The notes under the pieces: model-generated
What the model was told of the DNA's origin: nothing
Databases searched by the model: none
Seen by the model: the letters and a program-made list of their open reading frames with translations, nothing else
Shown: positions 55,501 to 64,000 of the stretch, in pieces
Layout of the letters: each line of letters begins with the position of its first letter
Position numbering within the stretch: the stretch's first letter is position 1
Made by a program: the position numbers and the translations under genes
Assembly: GCF_030272615.1 (NCBI RefSeq)
Contig: NC_081409.1
Coordinates: 19,532,260-19,596,259 of the forward strand
DNA: 64,000 nucleotides
Source: Cryptomeria japonica
Lineage: Eukaryota > Streptophyta > Pinopsida > Cupressales > Cupressaceae
Direction: 5' to 3'

Positions 55501-56131
55501 TGTTGACCAATTTTTCGGATGAATTAGTCTTTGCTCTTACATCTTCTAATGAATGGAAGTTATACTTTGATGGGTCCCATACCAAGTTCGGATCCGGAGC
55601 AGGCATATTGTTTGTCACCCCTCAAGGCGATGCTATTCCCAAGTCCTACAGAATAACTTTCCATTGTACCAATAACATTGCAGAATATGAAGCTTTGGTC
55701 ACAGGACTTCGAGTAGCGGTCCACTGGAACATCACACATTTGCAAGTCTATGGAGATTCTCAGTTAGTCATCCGACAAGTGAATGATGACTACAAAACAA
55801 AAGATGAAAAGCTTATTCCCTACAAGCATATGGTAGATTTCTTCAAGACAAAATTCACAGCTAAACATTTCAGTCAAGTTCCAAGAATGCAAAACAAGTC
55901 GGCATATGTGATGGCTACGATTGCTTCCATGTTAAATATGCCCCACAATATGGACAAATGTGAATTTTTGGTCAAACAGTTGCTTGTCTCTTCTTTTGAA
56001 ATTCTGACAGCAGATGTGATGTGCATTCTTGTTGGTCCTAACTCCCTGTGGTACATTGATGTCTATCAATATTTGAAATCCCAAACCTTACCACCTAACC
56101 TTTCTGCTAACCAACGCCTAGCCTTCATCTG
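55501..56131 (+). pseudogene. pol: Archaeal-type second RNase H of element E
   Basis: WKLYFDGSHTKFGSGAGILF, NNIAEYEALVTGLRVAV and LQVYGDSQLVIRQVNDDY keep the Asp, Glu and Asp of an archaeal-type RNase H. This extra domain marks the Tat lineage. The frame 55266-56132 stays open for 288 codons, and a stop (TGA, 56130) lies in the linker to integrase, where C breaks off. Confidence 0.9.
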
Positions 56132-57308
56132 ACAGACGGCCAAATATGTCATCATTGCCGACACCCTTTACCGTCGTTCCTTTGACCATACCCTCCTCAG
56201 GTGTTTGGATTCTGACGAAGCACAAATGGCTTTACACAAGGTTCACGATGGTATATGTGGGGGCCATTTCAATGGTCTTAGCTTAGCCAAAAATTTGATT
56301 CGTACTGGGTATTATTGGCCCACTCTGGAGAAGGATGTTCATGATTTTGTTAAGAAGTGCTACAAATGCCAGATCCATGGAAATTACATTCATGCACTAG
56401 CCCAAGAGCTTCATTTTGTCATATCTTCGTGGTCCTTTTCTCAATGGGGATTGGATCTTATTGGCAAGATTCACCCAACATCTGCAAATGGACACAAGTT
56501 CATCATTACAGCCACAGAGTATTTTACAAAATGGATTGAGGCTATCCCCATGACCTATATCACTGGTGTGCAAATTTCAAAATTCCTACTAAATTATATC
56601 ATATGCCGATATGAGGTTCCCCTTGCCATAGTCACAGATAAAGGTCGTCCCTTCAAGAATAAAGATGTCAAGGAACTCTGTGAAAAGTTTCATATCCAAC
56701 ACCGTTTCTCCAGTCCATATTATCCACAGGGTAATGGTCAAGCCGAAGCATCAAATAAAACTATTATCAAGATCTTGAAAAAGGTTGTCAATAACGCTGG
56801 TCGAGATTGGCATGTATAGTTGAATCCAGCACTATGGGCTTATCGCACTTCTATCCACACACCTACTGGCGAAACACCTTATTCCTTGGTGTATGGTGTG
56901 GAAGCCATTTTACCCTTGGAGGTGGAGATTCCTTCTTTGTGTGTTTCCTTGCAACATCTGATTGATGATGAGACACACAGAGTCTCTCGGTTACATCAGC
57001 TTGAGATGTTAGATGAGAAACGTCAGACAACCCTGACACATTTGCAAGCATATCAAAACCGTCTCCATCGCTCTTATAATAAGAAGGTCAAAGGGCGACA
57101 CTTCGAAGTGGGAGATCTGGTTTTAAAGGCAAACCCCAAGAATGCACAATCTACTGACATCATCAAAGGCAAGTTTGAACCTAATTGGGTTGGGCCTTTC
57201 ATAGTGACTGCAGCCTATGGCTCGGGGGCATATCAGCTTGCCACCCCAGAAGGTGAACCTTTGTCCGATCCTGTAAATAGCATGCACCTTCGCAAGTACT
57301 GGGCATAA
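56132..57308 (+). pseudogene. pol: Integrase of element E
   Basis: A zinc-binding domain (HKVHDGICGGHFNG ... YYWPTLEKDVHDFVKKCYKC), a catalytic core with D in WGLDLIGKIHP, D in AIVTDKGRPF and E in YPQGNGQAEASNK, then after a stop at 56817 (TAG for the Gln of B) the C-terminal part with KVKGRHFEVGDLVLK and the GPY/F module NWVGPFIVTAAYGSGAYQL, ending at 57308. No chromodomain follows. It would insert the cDNA. Apart from the two stops it is nearly complete. Confidence 0.93.
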
Positions 57309-57452
57309 TTTTCTATCAGCACTTCTTCAAGTATGATCCTAAAAAAATACAAAAAAAATCAAAAAAGCAAAAAATACAAAAAAATACAAAAAAAAAGTGA
57401 AAAACAAAGGAAAAGCAAAAAAAAAAAAGTAAAGAAAAATGATTCGTCCTCC
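57309..57452 (+). other. A-rich spacer after integrase (element E)
   Basis: Runs of AAAAAATAC and AAAAATCAAAAAAGC between the stop codon and the hairpin pair, as in A at 17322-17420. Confidence 0.6.
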
Positions 57453-57517
57453 AGTGAAAACCTGGCAAACAGGCGCTTTGGGCAAGTACCATGGTGAAAA
57501 CCTGGCAAACAGGCACC
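57453..57517 (+). ncRNA. Tandem two-stem hairpin motif (element E)
   Basis: Copy 1 (57453-57477): outer AGTG/CGCT, AAAA bulge, inner CCTG/CAGG around GCAAA. Copy 2 (57493-57517): outer GGTG/CACC with the same inner stem. The spacer is TTGGGCAAGTACCAT. Changes in the outer stem pair with each other. Copies of the motif follow integrase, or its place, in all four Tat-like elements here. The role is unknown; an RNA signal for packaging, export or processing is possible. Confidence 0.65.
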
Positions 57518-57739
57518 ATGTGTAAAACGATCATTGCTCTATCATCTATCATGACCTCTAGCTATGCTTTCTCTCTAAAGATTTATCGTGCCTATCCTTG
57601 TCCTGACCCAATGTTCTGTTTCAGGCCTATGATTGGTCAACATCATTGTCTTGCATACTCTGTTTCTTGTGTATATGTTTCAGTCCTGGTCACTCTATAT
57701 GTCATTCAGATGTGCATTGGGTGTGTTCCCCTTGTCATG

Positions 57740-57990
57740 GTCAATCACTAGAACTTTAAAAATTGAAAAATGTCCTGAAATAAATCAAAAAAAATCAAAT
57801 AAAGTCCTGAAATAATCCAAAAAAATTGAAAAATATCGTGAAATAATCCAAAAAAATCAAATAAAGTCCTGAAATAATCCAAAAAAATTGAAAAATGTCC
57901 TGAAATAATCCAAAAAAATCAAATAAAGTAGTGAAAAAATCCAAAAAAAAATCAAATAATGTCCTTAAAAAAATCCCTAAAATGTCGAAT
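57740..57990 (+). repeat. 28-30 bp A-rich tandem array (element E)
   Basis: About eight units of AAAGTCCTGAAATAATCC plus AAAAAAAT-rich spacer. Related to the F array at 7945-8160. Confidence 0.82.
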
Positions 57991-59229
57991 AAAGTCCTGA
58001 AAAAATGAACAAAAAAATTTGTAAAACTCGAAAAGCAAAACAAAAGTATCCCCTTTGTGCATAGACAGATTGCTGAGCATACATCCAATGACAATCAATC
58101 ACAATGCTGCGCTTTACTGCAAATCACGCATTAACAGATGAACTTTTTCAATCAAACCAGACATTCAAACTGATCACAATTGTCATATCAATCGAATGTC
58201 AGCATCAATATCATTTGTCCTTGTCACCACTATCATGGGTCTTATACAGGGTGTGGTATACTCGAAACTAGACTGTGTCCTATCTTAGACGGGGTACCGC
58301 ATTCCCTAAAACCAGACAACATGGTCTTCCTATCAACACTTTCAACTTTTGACAATGAAGATCAAGATGTTTGTTTGACTTGTTGGAATTAGCGAGTCTT
58401 ATCATTTATTGATTTATCTTCGATCATGTTCCTATGTTGCTCGATGATGTCACTGAGTGATTTAGAGTGACCGGGATGGTTCATGGTCCCTTTCTTTTTT
58501 GTTGTGATTGTTGTTTGTGGAATGTTTGTTACAAACTGGGGCAACTATATCATTGGGTATCTGTGATAAGTACGTTCGCTTTGTGAATGCCGCACATACC
58601 TCGACCCTTGATGTATGCACCCTAGGATGCCTCACTCATTCCTTATGTGCGATGTGTCTATCTTTTGCAAAAAGGGTTGCATTTCAGCTTTGGCCTTCAA
58701 TGCAGTGATGCTACGCATCCATTTTGCTACATTAAATAAAGGTTCTCACCTACAAAAGTGCATTAGTGAAAGCAAGTTTTTCTTCGCCTCTAACTATCCT
58801 CTGTCTCATTTCTTCTCACTAACATTTCTTCCGTCAGTTCAGATAGTCAGTTCGGTCTAGTTCTCTGATCTCCACACAAACACACATATGTTGCATCCTG
58901 CATTCATCGGTTAGTACATTTGCATTACATCAAGCATCACATCAAGCATTTTATCCATTTCATATTATAAATGCATCAAAAACACATCAAAATATATCCA
59001 TACATGTTCCACAATGGTACATCAATAGTGCATAAGTCATCCATACATGGAAAACAACTATAAGTCATAACACATTGCATCCCATCATATCGATGCATAT
59101 CATATCATATATCACAATAATATCGGAGTACAAAATTGGACTGTCTGTCCTAAGTATGGCCCACAGGCTGACTATATAATATCACACTACATAATGTCAA
59201 CTGTCTATCATAAGGAGCACGTGCCTCTA
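57991..59229 (+). other. 3' region of element E before the PMD gene
   Basis: No gene recognised. Contains ACAAACTGGGGCAAC at 58533 (compare A at 18251) and CATATCATA-rich sequence at 58960-59110. Open frames (58180-58860) are short and have no known motif. Confidence 0.45.
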
Positions 59230-61507
59230 TCATTGGGTGCTCCCTCTATCCTCCTCATCCCTGCCATGTCTCAAGGATGATGTCCCTCCTACCCCTGGTC
59301 CTCGCTGTGGTGGTCTCATAGGTCCACTCACCTCCATGCTGCTCACTGACCTCCGAGAGCGTGCCCTGCTCTCTGTCCTCGATCATGCCCGGTATGAAGC
59401 TGCTCTCTACTCTGGTGGAACTGCACTCTTATATAGTGTCCTCTAATGGTGTATCTCCTCTCTAGTCTCTACCAACATCTGTGCCATCTCCCATGCACTG
59501 GCGTCCCTAATCGACCCAATATACTCGGTGACTCTCTGTTCTTCCTGCTGTGCCTGAGCTATTGCTGTATCTCAAGCTACTGTAAGTCTGGCTATCTCTA
59601 CTCTGAATTGCTCATGCTCTGTCCTCAAGATGGCATTCTATCTCTCTAATGTCACAATGTGATCATGCTAACTCGCTATGGTAGCCCTGTACATCTCCAT
59701 CTCCTCTATCCTAGTTGTCTCTGGCTCTATGGGTATATCCTGCAATGCCTCCTGATCGGCTTAATCTGGCTCAAAATCGTCATCCCCCTCATCATCTCTG
59801 TCCTCGTCATCCCCCTCATCCTCATCACCGCCCTCATCCTCCTCATCCTCATCATCTCCCTCCTCCTCTCCTGTGAGTGGGAAGTCCTCCTGTCTCCTTG
59901 GTACCAGAATATTAGGATCTGTCAATGGCACTGGCCGTCATCGTGCAAACCATCACTCATACTCCTCTGTCGTCCTGGCATCCACCACATCTGATCTCCA
60001 ATCCCACTGTCTCTGCTGTAGCTGTGTGAAGTTGGCATATGCTATGTGTGGCTGAATCATCCTCCCCCATTGACTCGTCTCTCTGTGAGATCGGGCAAAG
60101 TGTGCAGTCCCTCTAGGTACATCCTGCCTCTCTCCAAACTGTCTTCTGACTCTCTTTGGCAGGTACATCTCAATCACTCTCTGGTGATTCATTGGTCACC
60201 CAATTAGGTATCTCTCTTGTCTGCAATATGGTATCTCATCACTATCATCTGACCATCTAGGGCAATCAAGATATGGTCTCCATGTGAACTCTCTTAATCT
60301 GTCTAGCTCATGTCGCCAATACAATATGTATCCAAAAGGACCCTGTCTTAGTGCTCCCCCATAGCAGTACACATATGGTCGATGTGGTAATACCTGTCTC
60401 TCTGCAATCGGTCGACATATGGCTATGTGCTCAAATGCCCATACCTATATCAGTGTGACTCCACATCTCAAAGTCTGCACTCCCTGATATGCTATCTAAT
60501 GCAGCTGAAAATATAGCATAGCAAGCACACATGGTCCCCATGCGTACACCATCCCCTCTGCGCCATCCACTCTAGCACTCTTCCCCATCCAATAGGGATT
60601 CCATGTCCTCATCTGTCCCCTGCTAGTAGGCATGCTATCACCACATATCGTCGATCGTACTCTGATGCCATGGTCTCCCAGCCAATTTCCCTCTCTACGA
60701 TGTCCAAATCATCTGTGTCGCACTCAAATAATCTACACAAAGCATCTCTCCCTATCACTGGGTCATACTCTATCATCTCCCCATGAATCAAAATGCGGAG
60801 GATATGCCATACATCCTCTAGTGTCACAGTCGCCTCTCCAGTCGCCAGATGGAATGAGGAAGTCTCTGAATGCCATCACTCTGCCAATGCGGTGAGTAGT
60901 CCTATGTTTGCCCTAATCTCGGGCATGAATGTGATATAGTATATTCCAAGTCTTGCTAATGTATCTCTATCCATGCTTCTGAGTCTATGTCGTAACATGA
61001 AGCAGTTAGGTCGGTTCTCCCGCGTAATCAGTGGATACTGTCGACTCTCTATCACAATTGGGGCACATTTTGTCAGATTTAGGGTTTGCTCCTATGGGCT
61101 GCATTTCCTTGTTTCATGTCCAAATCAGGGTGTTTTCTTATCTATTTTGACCTATCCTACCCTTATCCCCCCTTTTCGGACCCTTCGCATGCTGTTTTTG
61201 CCCAAAATTGAGCTCCCAGTGCACAACTGCGTCTGTGTGTTGTATCCTGCACGTGTGTTGCATCAACTTGCACCTGTGTACCCTACACAAGCGCAGGATA
61301 CCCTACACAAGTGTAGGATGCGCTCACACAAGCGCATAAGTCAGTTTCTAAATTCCCTATGGGCCCCACAATGTCCCACAAGCAAGTCAAATTCATAAAA
61401 TTGACAATATGGGTTTTTGAGATACATACCGCTGCTCCCACATCGTCCGGTCATCTGTAGGTACATACACGTTCTCTGAGGTGATCTGCCATTGGAATTT
61501 TTGCCAT
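59230..61507 (-). pseudogene. Plant mobile domain (PMD) protein gene, antisense in element E
   Basis: Minus strand. Predicted exon 1 is 61507-61430 (26 codons from MAKIPMADHLRERV to PDDVGAA), intron 61429-61038 (GTATGT...GTCGACAG, phase 0) and exon 2 from 61037 (YPLITRENRPN). PMD signatures: GLLTALAE, WHSETSSFHLATGE, TVTLEDVWHILRI, then ERQDVPRGTAHFARS further on. An acidic segment near 59760-59870 and a tail with GPMRPPQRGPG end at the stop 59230. Stops include TGA in exon 1 and before WHSET. Exon 1 ends DDVGAA where B has DDYGPA, which supports the gene model. It is antisense to E, so the intron cannot be spliced out of E's genomic RNA. Confidence 0.82.
61225..61340. repeat. Sense and antisense copies of the E motif in the PMD intron
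   Basis: Three forward units (TGCGTCTGTGTGT, TGCACGTGTGTTG, TGCACCTGTGTACC) are followed by three inverted ones (CTACACAAGCGCAGG, CTACACAAGTGTAGG, CTCACACAAGCGCAT). The forward motif is that of the leader array at 51836-51995. Confidence 0.75.
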
Positions 61508-61591
61508 CTCTCTGCAAGTGTCCTTTTTCAGAGCAACAAATCCTCTTCTTGGGCTAGTGCAAATGAGCAATTTTTCTTCTCCTTGTCTCAT

Positions 61592-61597
61592 TTATAG
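61592..61597 (-). promoter_or_regulatory. Putative TATA box of the antisense PMD gene (element E)
   Basis: The minus strand reads ATCTATAAATGAG about 85-90 bp before the PMD start codon, as in A and B. Confidence 0.5.
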
Positions 61598-61738
61598 ATC
61601 TTTGTCAGTGCATGGATGGACGTGCACTTTCTCCATCTCATGTTGGTCGTGGTCTTTTGTGCCTTCAATTTCTTTTCATTCGTGCATCGGATCCCCGATT
61701 TTCAGTCCGTTTGCTCCTATCATTTTCTATCATTCTTA

Positions 61739-61880
61739 TCGATCAATTGGCCTCTTTTCTAGACATTTCCGGCCAATTCCTCGAGGGGGCATGCATATGT
61801 CATTGTCAGTATCTGGGGCATTTTCATTATTGTTCTTTGAAACAACGCTTAAAATCACATTGTCTCAAAGAGGGGCAAAA
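61739..61880 (+). promoter_or_regulatory. Hairpins, upstream purine tract and polypurine tract of element E
   Basis: TCGATCAATTGGCC (61739-61752) pairs with GGCCAATTCCTCGA (61771-61784) at 12 of 14 positions and leads into GAGGGGGCA. CTTTGAAACAA (61835-61845) pairs with TTGTCTCAAAG (61860-61870), leading into AAAGAGGGGCAAAA (61867-61880) directly before the 3' LTR. Confidence 0.78.
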
Positions 61881-63425
61881 TGTAGACGTCTAAAAATGGT
61901 CAATGCTTACGGAATCATACTTTAACATTTGTGCATTGCGTCGCATTAACATTTCTCCTATGTCATGCACTTGGTTTTTTATCATTTGCAAGCATCGAGT
62001 CCTTCTTCTACATTCTTTATTTATCTCGCTCTCAAATTTGGTCTTGTCAACAACAATCTTCAGTCATGATTTTGGTCAATCTTATCCTGTCGCATCAATG
62101 TGCGTGCTCATTTGTCATCATTTTGGACATCGTCAATCCTAATTAGGGTTTTGTCCTCTTATCAATCTTGTCATTTTGTGATTGATTTGTCATCAATCGT
62201 TGTCCTCTTATCAATCTTGTTGTTTTGCGATCGATTTGTCATCGATCGTTGTCATTTTCAATCTTGTCGTTTTGCGATCGATTTGTCATCGATCGTTGTC
62301 CTCTTATCAATCTTGTTGTTTTGCGATTGATTTGTCATCGATCATTGTCATTTTCAATCTTGTCGACTTGCAATTGATCATTGTCATTTTCAATCTTGTC
62401 GACTTGCAATCGATTTGTCATCGATTGTGGTCATTTTCAATCTTGTCGTCTTGCGATCAATTTGTCATCGATCGTCGTCCTTCTCAATCATGTCAATTTG
62501 GATCAATTTGTCATTTTTCCTCATCAATTGGCACATTTATCAATCAAATCATTTATCAATTCAAAATCATGATCGAATCGACATCAAATCAATCTTACAT
62601 CAAGACCTAATTGTCATCCTTGCATTTCTAATTTATCTTCTAGGGTTTCATGATTTATTCATTTAACATTGTTTGTCATTTTCTTTCCATTTTTCTCTTT
62701 GGGATAAATGATTTATTTATTTATCCTAAGTCTTCTTGTCACAATTAAATGTTTATTTGTTTATTTAATTGGCTAATTAATTCCTCCTATTTTTGTAAAT
62801 TAATTAATGAATGAGAAATTATTAATTAATTTACCTAATTTTCATCAATTTCCTAAATTCCAAGTCATCATTTCTAACCTAATTTTCTAATTGTTTCTAA
62901 TGTCTATTTCTATTTCAAAATCTTGTCATAAATTCTTGCATAGCAATTTGTCATAAATTGTCATAAATTGTCATAAATTGTCATAAATCCTTACATAGCA
63001 ATTTGTCATACACTTGTCATAATTTTGCTATTCCTGATTTGAATTTCCATTCGAATCACTTTCATGCTAATCTGATCTTTTCTCCAATTTGTCTATAAAT
63101 TGGATGAATTTCTTCAATCAAAGTCCCTGGTCGAATCAATCATGCTTCTAGTATTCATGCGCTACCATCTTGTCTACTTGCTTTCACATCATGCTTATGC
63201 ACTAGTAGGTGAGATCAACAAACAAAGCTATTTGAAGGAGAAAGAAGGACAATGGAGCCACATGAAGGAGACATTCACATTTGCAAGGGTTTGCGTTTGA
63301 ATTGATGTCTTGTTTTCATGTCTTTATTGAGTGTTTTTAGGATTGTTATCATTGCAATTGAGTTTTCATGATTTGAACTAGCCTAATATTGATTTGCTTT
63401 GATGGTTTCCAGATTCCTACCTACA
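61881..63425 (+). repeat. 3' LTR of element E
   Basis: Starts TGTAGACGTCTAAAAATGG and ends GATTCCTACCTACA, followed by CATAT. It is a direct repeat of 50164-51720 with scattered transitions. The U3 array is at 62150-62540 and TATAAAT at 63094. Confidence 0.96.
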
Positions 63426-63430
63426 CATAT
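63426..63430 (+). other. Right target-site duplication of element E
   Basis: CATAT, identical to 50159-50163. Confidence 0.95.
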
Positions 63431-64000
63431 CATAAGCACTCTTAATGCATAAACTTGAAATTGAATTGAGTCTATTTGCATGAGTAGCTTTATACCCTAA
63501 TATCATGCTGATAAATCTCACATTAATGTCTATTACATCATTAACTCTTAGGGACCTTTTGTCGAATGTTGCACCAGTTAGGTTTGTAACTAGGTCACTA
63601 GATACCTTCTTGGTTTTATCTATCCTTTTACCGGTGGTTGGTAACCCTTTGACAGCTTTCGTAGCTTCCTTAGTGATTTTGTGGACTGCATCTAACCAGA
63701 AAAATTCACCATGTACCCTGCTTAAGACTATCCTAATCACATCCTTGGGGAATTCATGAATGCTAAGGATCTCTATAAATCCTAGGGTTTCAATGATCTT
63801 GTGTTCATCTTTTACATTGCCAGTTTTATCACATATCATAGTTTTAAACATGGTTTTAATCTCTTCATCTCCTAGTTCCTCAATGTTGCAGTGGATGTAA
63901 ATTCTGGGGTCTTCAGCATAAACAACTCCCTTGGGAATTTGAGAAAAAGCACCTAAGGTATCATCTTTCTTAGCTACCTCGGGAACTAACTGAAATACAG
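63431..64000 (-). pseudogene. Extra ORF of Copia H, part upstream of the E insertion
   Basis: The minus-strand frame runs unbroken from the window edge: KKDDTLGAFSQIPKG, DPRIYIHCNIEELGDEE, VHGEFFWLDAVHKITKEA, NDVIDINVRFISMILGYKA, NSISSLCIKSAYDM. Without E and one CATAT the frame continues directly into 50158 (VTDNAKIDICEWLKD). It is open for about 190 codons here. The family is not recognised; position and coiled-coil tail suggest the extra ORF of a Sirevirus-like Copia element. Pol should lie to the right of the window. Confidence 0.7.

Larger units (their letters stand above)
50164..63425 (+). mobile_element. Element E: full-length Tat LTR retrotransposon without gag and protease
   Basis: LTRs at 50164-51720 and 61881-63425, primer site, polypurine tract and a perfect CATAT duplication define a complete 13.26-kb insertion. 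Between primer site and RT only 2.1 kb of non-coding leader is present: no gag, zinc knuckle or protease. RT, RNase H, archaeal-type RNase H and integrase follow, then hairpin motifs, A-rich arrays and the antisense PMD gene. The LTRs differ mostly by C/T and G/A changes plus indels (a segment of about 20 bp near 50220 and one 10-12 bp repeat unit). The pol frame has several stops, so E is dead and was probably never autonomous. Confidence 0.96.

Noticed and set aside
58180..58860. Short + strand frames after the A-rich array in E
   Set aside because: No conserved counterpart in A or B and no motif; probably chance.

Overview
The window is plant nuclear DNA: AT-rich, without an intact host gene, and made of nested LTR retrotransposons. 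The Ty3 elements belong to the Tat lineage. Their pol carries two RNase H domains, the second of archaeal type, and they have long leaders and an extra antisense gene between integrase and the 3' LTR. The Copia elements have TGTTGGCATATG... LTRs. Depth of nesting and element type suggest a very large plant genome, possibly a gymnosperm; the species cannot be read from the sequence.

Left nest (1-42703). The host layer is a + strand Tat element, called A here. Its leader is at 1-483, gag at 3800-4422 and 14735-15230, protease at 15430-16152, and a fusion ORF at 16344-17321 that joins an unknown linker to the integrase GPY/F tail with no RT, RNase H or integrase core. Its 3' region is at 17322-18304 and 37614-41641, and its 3' LTR at 41642-42703. 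Three insertions interrupt A. G is a truncated minus-strand Copia (484-3796). F is a complete minus-strand non-autonomous element (4423-14729, target duplication AGAAG, tRNA-Lys primer site, gag-like ORF only). B/C is a composite Tat element (18305-37608, near-matching duplications GGTAC/AGTAC) whose LTR-leader-gag-protease-RT-RNase H block lies inverted relative to its integrase, antisense gene and outer LTRs.

Right nest (42704-64000). A primer-binding site and short leader follow A's 3' LTR directly. A decayed minus-strand ORF of unknown function (44046-46549) follows and is cut by a Copia-type element H (3' LTR 46550-47320) that runs off the right edge. H carries a long coiled-coil ORF downstream of pol, and this ORF is split by a complete + strand Tat element E (50164-63425, perfect CATAT duplication). 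E has RT, both RNases H and integrase but no gag or protease.

Most interesting content. (1) A, B/C and E each carry an antisense plant-mobile-domain (PMD) gene with its own TATA box, a 22-26 codon first exon and a phase-0 intron at the same place. (2) That intron always holds a family-specific array of short motifs, and in E and B/C related arrays lie just after the primer-binding site. (3) A small two-stem RNA motif with compensatory changes lies in tandem downstream of integrase in every family and once upstream of RT. (4) Two polypurine tracts, each with a hairpin running into it, are conserved in position but not sequence. (5) A and E have complementary gene losses, gag-protease in one and RT-integrase in the other. 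All pol frames carry stops, so no copy here looks autonomous.
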